DNA of 36,231 nucleotides from Gammaproteobacteria bacterium (GTDB lineage: Bacteria > Pseudomonadota > Gammaproteobacteria > SZUA-152), in assembly GCA_024276955.1 (NCBI GenBank), contig JAJRWE010000037.1:1-36231 (forward strand), written 5' to 3'. Positions 32,944 through 36,231 of this stretch are shown here, in pieces (the first letter of the stretch is position 1; every line of letters begins with the position of its first letter). The notes under the pieces are model-generated. The model ran no database searches. It was not told the DNA's origin and was given only the letters and a program-made list of their open reading frames with translations. The translations under genes were made by a program, and so were the position numbers.

Positions 32944-32972
32944 ACCGTTTAGGCCATCATGCCCACCGCTCA
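32944..32972 (+). promoter_or_regulatory. Candidate LytTR (BtsR-like) operator of the transporter gene
   Basis: ACCGTTTA (32944-32951) and ACCGCTCA (32965-32972) are direct repeats with exactly 13 bp between them; the second is a perfect match to ACC(G/A)CT(C/T)A and the first matches 7 of 8. Weaker ACCGCTAT copies lie at 32916-32923 and 32974-32981. The site is about 118 bp upstream of ATG 33091. The region 32901-33090 has no other gene. Confidence 0.6.
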
Positions 32973-33090
32973 CACCGCTATATTTCCGTTTGCCATCTTT
33001 CGGCTGAACAGCCTGCCTTGTCCCGTTAGCCTGTCTGTCATCCGGCCGTTGTCAGCGCCGGACATTCATGGGAAAACGGGAGATAACGAG

Positions 33091-34325
33091 ATGATTCAGC
33101 GGACAATCCAGTTCCTGTCCACCCTGGGGCCAGGGCTGCTCTATGCCGGCGCGGCGGTGGGCGTGTCACATCTGGTCATGTCGACCCAGGCGGGAGCGAT
33201 GTATCAGTTCCTGTTTCTGTTATTGATCCCGCTGATTCATGTTGTCAAATATCCCTTCTTCAAATATGGCCCGCAATACACGGCCTTGACGGCGTACTTG
33301 TCACCAGCGCCATCGCCATTCACTTCCTGGGCCTGCAAATTCCGGCAGCGTACTTGCCGCATGTCCCCGCCATAGCGATTCTCGTTATCGCCGCAATCAT
33401 TTTGTTCATTGGCCAATACAGCGCCCTGGACAAGATGATGAAGGCCATCATTCTGGTGCTGACGCTGACCACTATCACCGCACTGCTCATGGTCTTGTTT
33501 AAGCAGCCTGCGGATGCGGCATTTCCGGTGAAACCAGCCTTCAACCTGTATGAATACGCTGATATTATTTTTCTGGCGGCCTTTCTTGGCTGGATGCCGG
33601 CACCCATGGATATCAGCGTCTGGCACTCGGTGTGGGCCGAGGAAGACGCTCGCAGCAAGGGGCAGCGTCCTTCCCTGCAACGTGTGATGCGGGACTTTCG
33701 GATCGGCTATTTTGGCACCGCCATCCTGGCGATGATTTTTTTATCATTGGGCGCCATGATCATGTTTGGCAATGGTGAGACGCCCTCGCAGAGCGGGGCC
33801 GTTTTCGCCGCTCAGTTAATGAGTATGTATACGGACTCGCTGGGTGAGTGGGCCTACCCCCTTATTGGCATTGCGGCCCTGGCGACCATGTTCAGCACCA
33901 CGCTGACCTGTCTGGATGCCTATCCACGAACCCTGGCAGCGTGCTATTTGATTTGGCGGCGCGACAGCGGCCGTCGGCCAGTGGCCGCTGAGCGGGTGAT
34001 GGCGCCAGGCCCCGCCGTGGATGACGGCCCACGGCATGTCTACCGGGTTATGCTGGTGATCGGTGTGATCGGCACCGTGACGATATTCTTTGTGGTCAGT
34101 AATATGGCTGGCGCCATGGGGCTGGTTGTCACCGTTGCCACCGTCGTCTCCTTTCTTTCCGCGCCGGTTCTCGCCGCCATCAATCACCGCGTGATGCAGG
34201 GTGAAACGATTGCCGTGGCCGACCGGCCGGGTGCCATAATGATCCTGTGGAGCCGGGTGGGCATTGCCACCATGGCGGTGTTCAGCCTGGCCTATCTCTG
34301 GCTCATGCTCATGCTGGCCGGCTGA
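33091..34325 (+). pseudogene. Nramp-related transporter, frame broken and probably missing one helix
   Basis: The first frame (ATG 33091, stop 33375) starts GPGLLYAGAAVGVSHLVMST and reaches FKYGPQYTALTA near 33294. The rest of the protein, from about LVTSAIAIHFLGLQIP (near 33300) through the helices to the stop at 34325, is in another frame. Together they give about 411 residues and ten hydrophobic helices. Nramp proteins have 11-12, and the expected loop and third helix after KYGPQYTA appear to be absent, which suggests a deletion plus frame change at about 33285-33305. The first-helix metal motif DPGN of classical Nramp is replaced by GVSHLV and the sixth-helix MPHN-type motif by MPAPMD, so the substrate may not be a divalent metal. 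A 9-bp direct repeat GCGTACTTG occurs at 33292 and 33348. Confidence 0.75.
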
Positions 34326-34485
34326 TACATGACAGAGTGTGAACTTCCGCCTGGAATTCTGTCGGTTTTGGCAATATTCTACTGTGTTTTTCCTTCATGT
34401 TCGCTACGATTACCAAGACCCGATAGACCCTTGGGCAAACAAAAGCCCATGCCGGATGTGTATTTTGACTAAGGAAGGCCACCCA

Positions 34486-36231
34486 ATGCTGCATGACCGT
34501 GTGACTCACCAGACACTGAAATCCATTTTGCTTCTGGGGGGACTGTTTGGCCTCCTGAGTGGCTGTACCAGTGGCGATGACTCAGGAGACAACCCGCCTG
34601 CCCCTCGCTTCACCCTTAGCGGCACAGTGAGCAGTGCTGCGGGCTCTATCGTTGACAGTGACGTCAATGACCCCTTCGCCCCCTACGCGGCCAATGATAC
34701 CCCTGCCCAGGCCCAGTCGATTCCTAATCCGGTGATGGTGGGCGGTTACGCGAATGTGGCCGGCACGGGCTGGCCCGGCCCTTTATTCTTTTCCGGTGAT
34801 CGCTCGGATTATTATCGCGTCAGCCTGGCTGCGGGCCAGACCATTACCCTCAATATTGCTGACTTTAGTACGGGTGACCTGGATCTGTATTTGTATTATG
34901 ACGATGGCGACATTGACCCGGAAAATCCGGACTTTGGGGCGAATGGTGTCGGACAAACAGAAAGCCTGACCATCGACGAAGCTGGGAAGTATGTCATTGA
35001 AGTGTACGCCTACTCCGATTATACCAACTACGCCTTGGTCGTTGGCCAAGGTGCTGCCTCAGCCGTAACCAGTAGTGCAACCGGCAGGTTGGTCTTGACC
35101 GATGACTTCGTGCCCGGCGACGTCGTTGTACGTTTTAAGGACACTGCGCTGGCATTAAGCACAAATCAGACTCTGACGGCCCGGGCGGCCAGTCTCGGCC
35201 TGCGCGCCAAGGCCGGCGCCAACGGCCGGGCCATGCTGCTGGAACTGGGAGACCCGCAAAGCCGCCAGGCAAGCTTCAAGGCCCTGGGTATCACATCGGC
35301 ACAAAAAGGCGGCCAAGCGAAACAATTCCGCTCAGCAGATCCTGATAAACAATTGAAGATGGATACCCTGCTGGTGATCAAGGCCCTGCGCAAACGCCAC
35401 GATGTGTTGTATGCGGAGCCAAACTATATCCGCCGCGCCAAGTTGACGCCCACGGATCAATATTACGACCTGCAATGGCACTATCCGCTTATCAATCTGC
35501 CCGCCGCCTGGGGTGTCTGGGATGCAAGCACCGGCAAGAGCAGTGTCATCGTGGCCGTGATCGACACTGGGGTTCTGCTTGACCATCCCGATCTGGCCGG
35601 GCAGTTTTCGGCCGATGGCGGTTATGATTTCATTCGGAACGACAGCATCTCTCAGGACGGCCAGCCAGGCATCGATCCCGACCCCAATGATCCCGGTGAC
35701 TCGGCCACCGGCGGCAGCTCCTTCCATGGCACCCACGTTGCCGGCACCATTGCTGCGGCGACCAGCTTTAGCGGCAGCAGCAGCGGCGTGGCAGGCGTGG
35801 CCCCGGGGGCGAAGATCATGCCGCTGCGCGTCCTGGGCACGGGTGGCGGCACCAGCTACGACATCAGCCAGGCGGTACGCTATGCCGCTGGCCTGTCCAA
35901 TGATTCCGGCATCGATCTCACCAATGCCAATAGGGCCGATGTGATCAATCTCAGCCTCGGCGGTGGCAGTTACTCCCAGGCGGAGCAGGAAACCTATACC
36001 AAGGTTCGCAACGCCGGCGTGATCATCGTTGCGGCTGCCGGCAATGAATCCACCAGCAGTCCCTCCTATCCTGCCGCCTATACCGGAGTGATCTCCGTCA
36101 GCGCAGTGGACATCAATAAACAACTGGCGCCCTATTCCAATTTCGGCACCAGCATCGATGTGGCCGCACCCGGTGGCGATGCCGGGCGGGATATCAACGG
36201 TGACGGGTATTCCGATGGCGTGCTCAGTACC
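34486..36231 (+). CDS. Lipoprotein subtilisin-like protease with PPC domain, C-terminally cut by the window
   Basis: The frame from ATG 34486 (AAGGAAGG 7 bp upstream) runs 582 codons to the edge without a stop. The signal peptide ends with a lipobox, LLSGC (C27), indicating a lipoprotein. A bacterial pre-peptidase (PPC) domain follows at about residues 63-185 (DYYRVSLAAGQTITLNI, DLDLYLY, GKYVIEVYAYS). After that come an I9-like segment ending VLYAEPNYI and the S8 domain with D360 in AVIDTGVLLDHPDL and H414 in FHGTHVAGT. The catalytic serine lies beyond the window. It differs from the first subtilase in anchoring and domain order, although both share the AEPNY pro-region motif. The PPC domain is N-terminal, whereas it more often follows the catalytic domain. 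Confidence 0.92.
   Translation, partial: MLHDRVTHQTLKSILLLGGLFGLLSGCTSGDDSGDNPPAPRFTLSGTVSSAAGSIVDSDVNDPFAPYAANDTPAQAQSIPNPVMVGGYANVAGTGWPGPLFFSGDRSDYYRVSLAAGQTITLNIADFSTGDLDLYLYYDDGDIDPENPDFGANGVGQTESLTIDEAGKYVIEVYAYSDYTNYALVVGQGAASAVTSSATGRLVLTDDFVPGDVVVRFKDTALALSTNQTLTARAASLGLRAKAGANGRAMLLELGDPQSRQASFKALGITSAQKGGQAKQFRSADPDKQLKMDTLLVIKALRKRHDVLYAEPNYIRRAKLTPTDQYYDLQWHYPLINLPAAWGVWDASTGKSSVIVAVIDTGVLLDHPDLAGQFSADGGYDFIRNDSISQDGQPGIDPDPNDPGDSATGGSSFHGTHVAGTIAAATSFSGSSSGVAGVAPGAKIMPLRVLGTGGGTSYDISQAVRYAAGLSNDSGIDLTNANRADVINLSLGGGSYSQAEQETYTKVRNAGVIIVAAAGNESTSSPSYPAAYTGVISVSAVDINKQLAPYSNFGTSIDVAAPGGDAGRDINGDGYSDGVLST

Noticed and set aside
34390-34485. Fragments resembling a c-di-GMP riboswitch (GGGCAAAC ... 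GCCC ... CCGG) before the second subtilase
   Set aside because: The paired helices, tetraloop and receptor of the aptamer cannot be laid out in this stretch; only short coincidental words match.
1-36231. CRISPR array, prophage or integron
   Set aside because: No regularly spaced direct repeats, cas genes, phage structural genes or integrase were seen.

Overview
The window looks like a piece of a fairly GC-rich gammaproteobacterial chromosome, probably from the Chromatiales/Ectothiorhodospiraceae-like sulfur- or nitrogen-cycling groups. The basis is gene order that is typical of gammaproteobacteria (def-fmt-rsmB-DUF4390-ntrY-ntrX-trkA-trkH; dprA-smg; yggT-proC-yggS facing pilT-pilU) and the overall protein style. 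The species cannot be fixed from sequence alone. No rRNA, tRNA or CRISPR was seen.

Layout. 1-8583 is one tightly packed leftward unit: def, fmt, rsmB, a DUF4390 exported protein, the NtrY/NtrX two-component system, trkA and the start of trkH. 8814-11530 runs rightward with a LysM protein, dprA and smg, closed by a strong bidirectional terminator. 11603-13692 is a nitric-oxide module: a truncated haemoglobin and a separate ferredoxin-type flavoreductase, divergent from an NsrR-type regulator, with a candidate operator lying on the globin promoter. 13741-15702 encodes a dynamin-like GTPase. 15881-20633 is the yggT-proC-yggS / pilT-pilU cluster. pilT carries a one-base frameshift, and a 161-bp palindromic element sits in the divergent intergenic region. 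20903-24321 is a quinone/electrophile-stress operon (DoxX, glutathionyl-hydroquinone reductase, double CDGSH protein, pirin) divergent from a LysR regulator, resembling the E. coli yhaJ/yqjFG/yhaK set.

The accessory right half (24486-36231) holds two different secreted subtilases, a glutaredoxin, a GAF-domain protein, a 160-bp MITE-like palindrome with a TTATA target duplication, a small uncharacterised protein and REP-like repeats. It also holds the most interesting region, 29020-34325: an outer-membrane barrel, a Gly/Cys-rich WHxF-type protein, a BtsS/BtsR (YehU/YehT)-like sensor and regulator, and an Nramp-related membrane transporter. Direct repeats with a 13-bp spacer, closely matching the motif I recall for E. 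coli BtsR, lie upstream of both the barrel operon and the transporter. This suggests a single regulon in which a small two-component system controls a transporter of unknown substrate, an outer-membrane protein and a novel Gly/Cys-rich protein. The transporter frame is broken and appears to lack one helix, so it is either a recent pseudogene or an assembly error.
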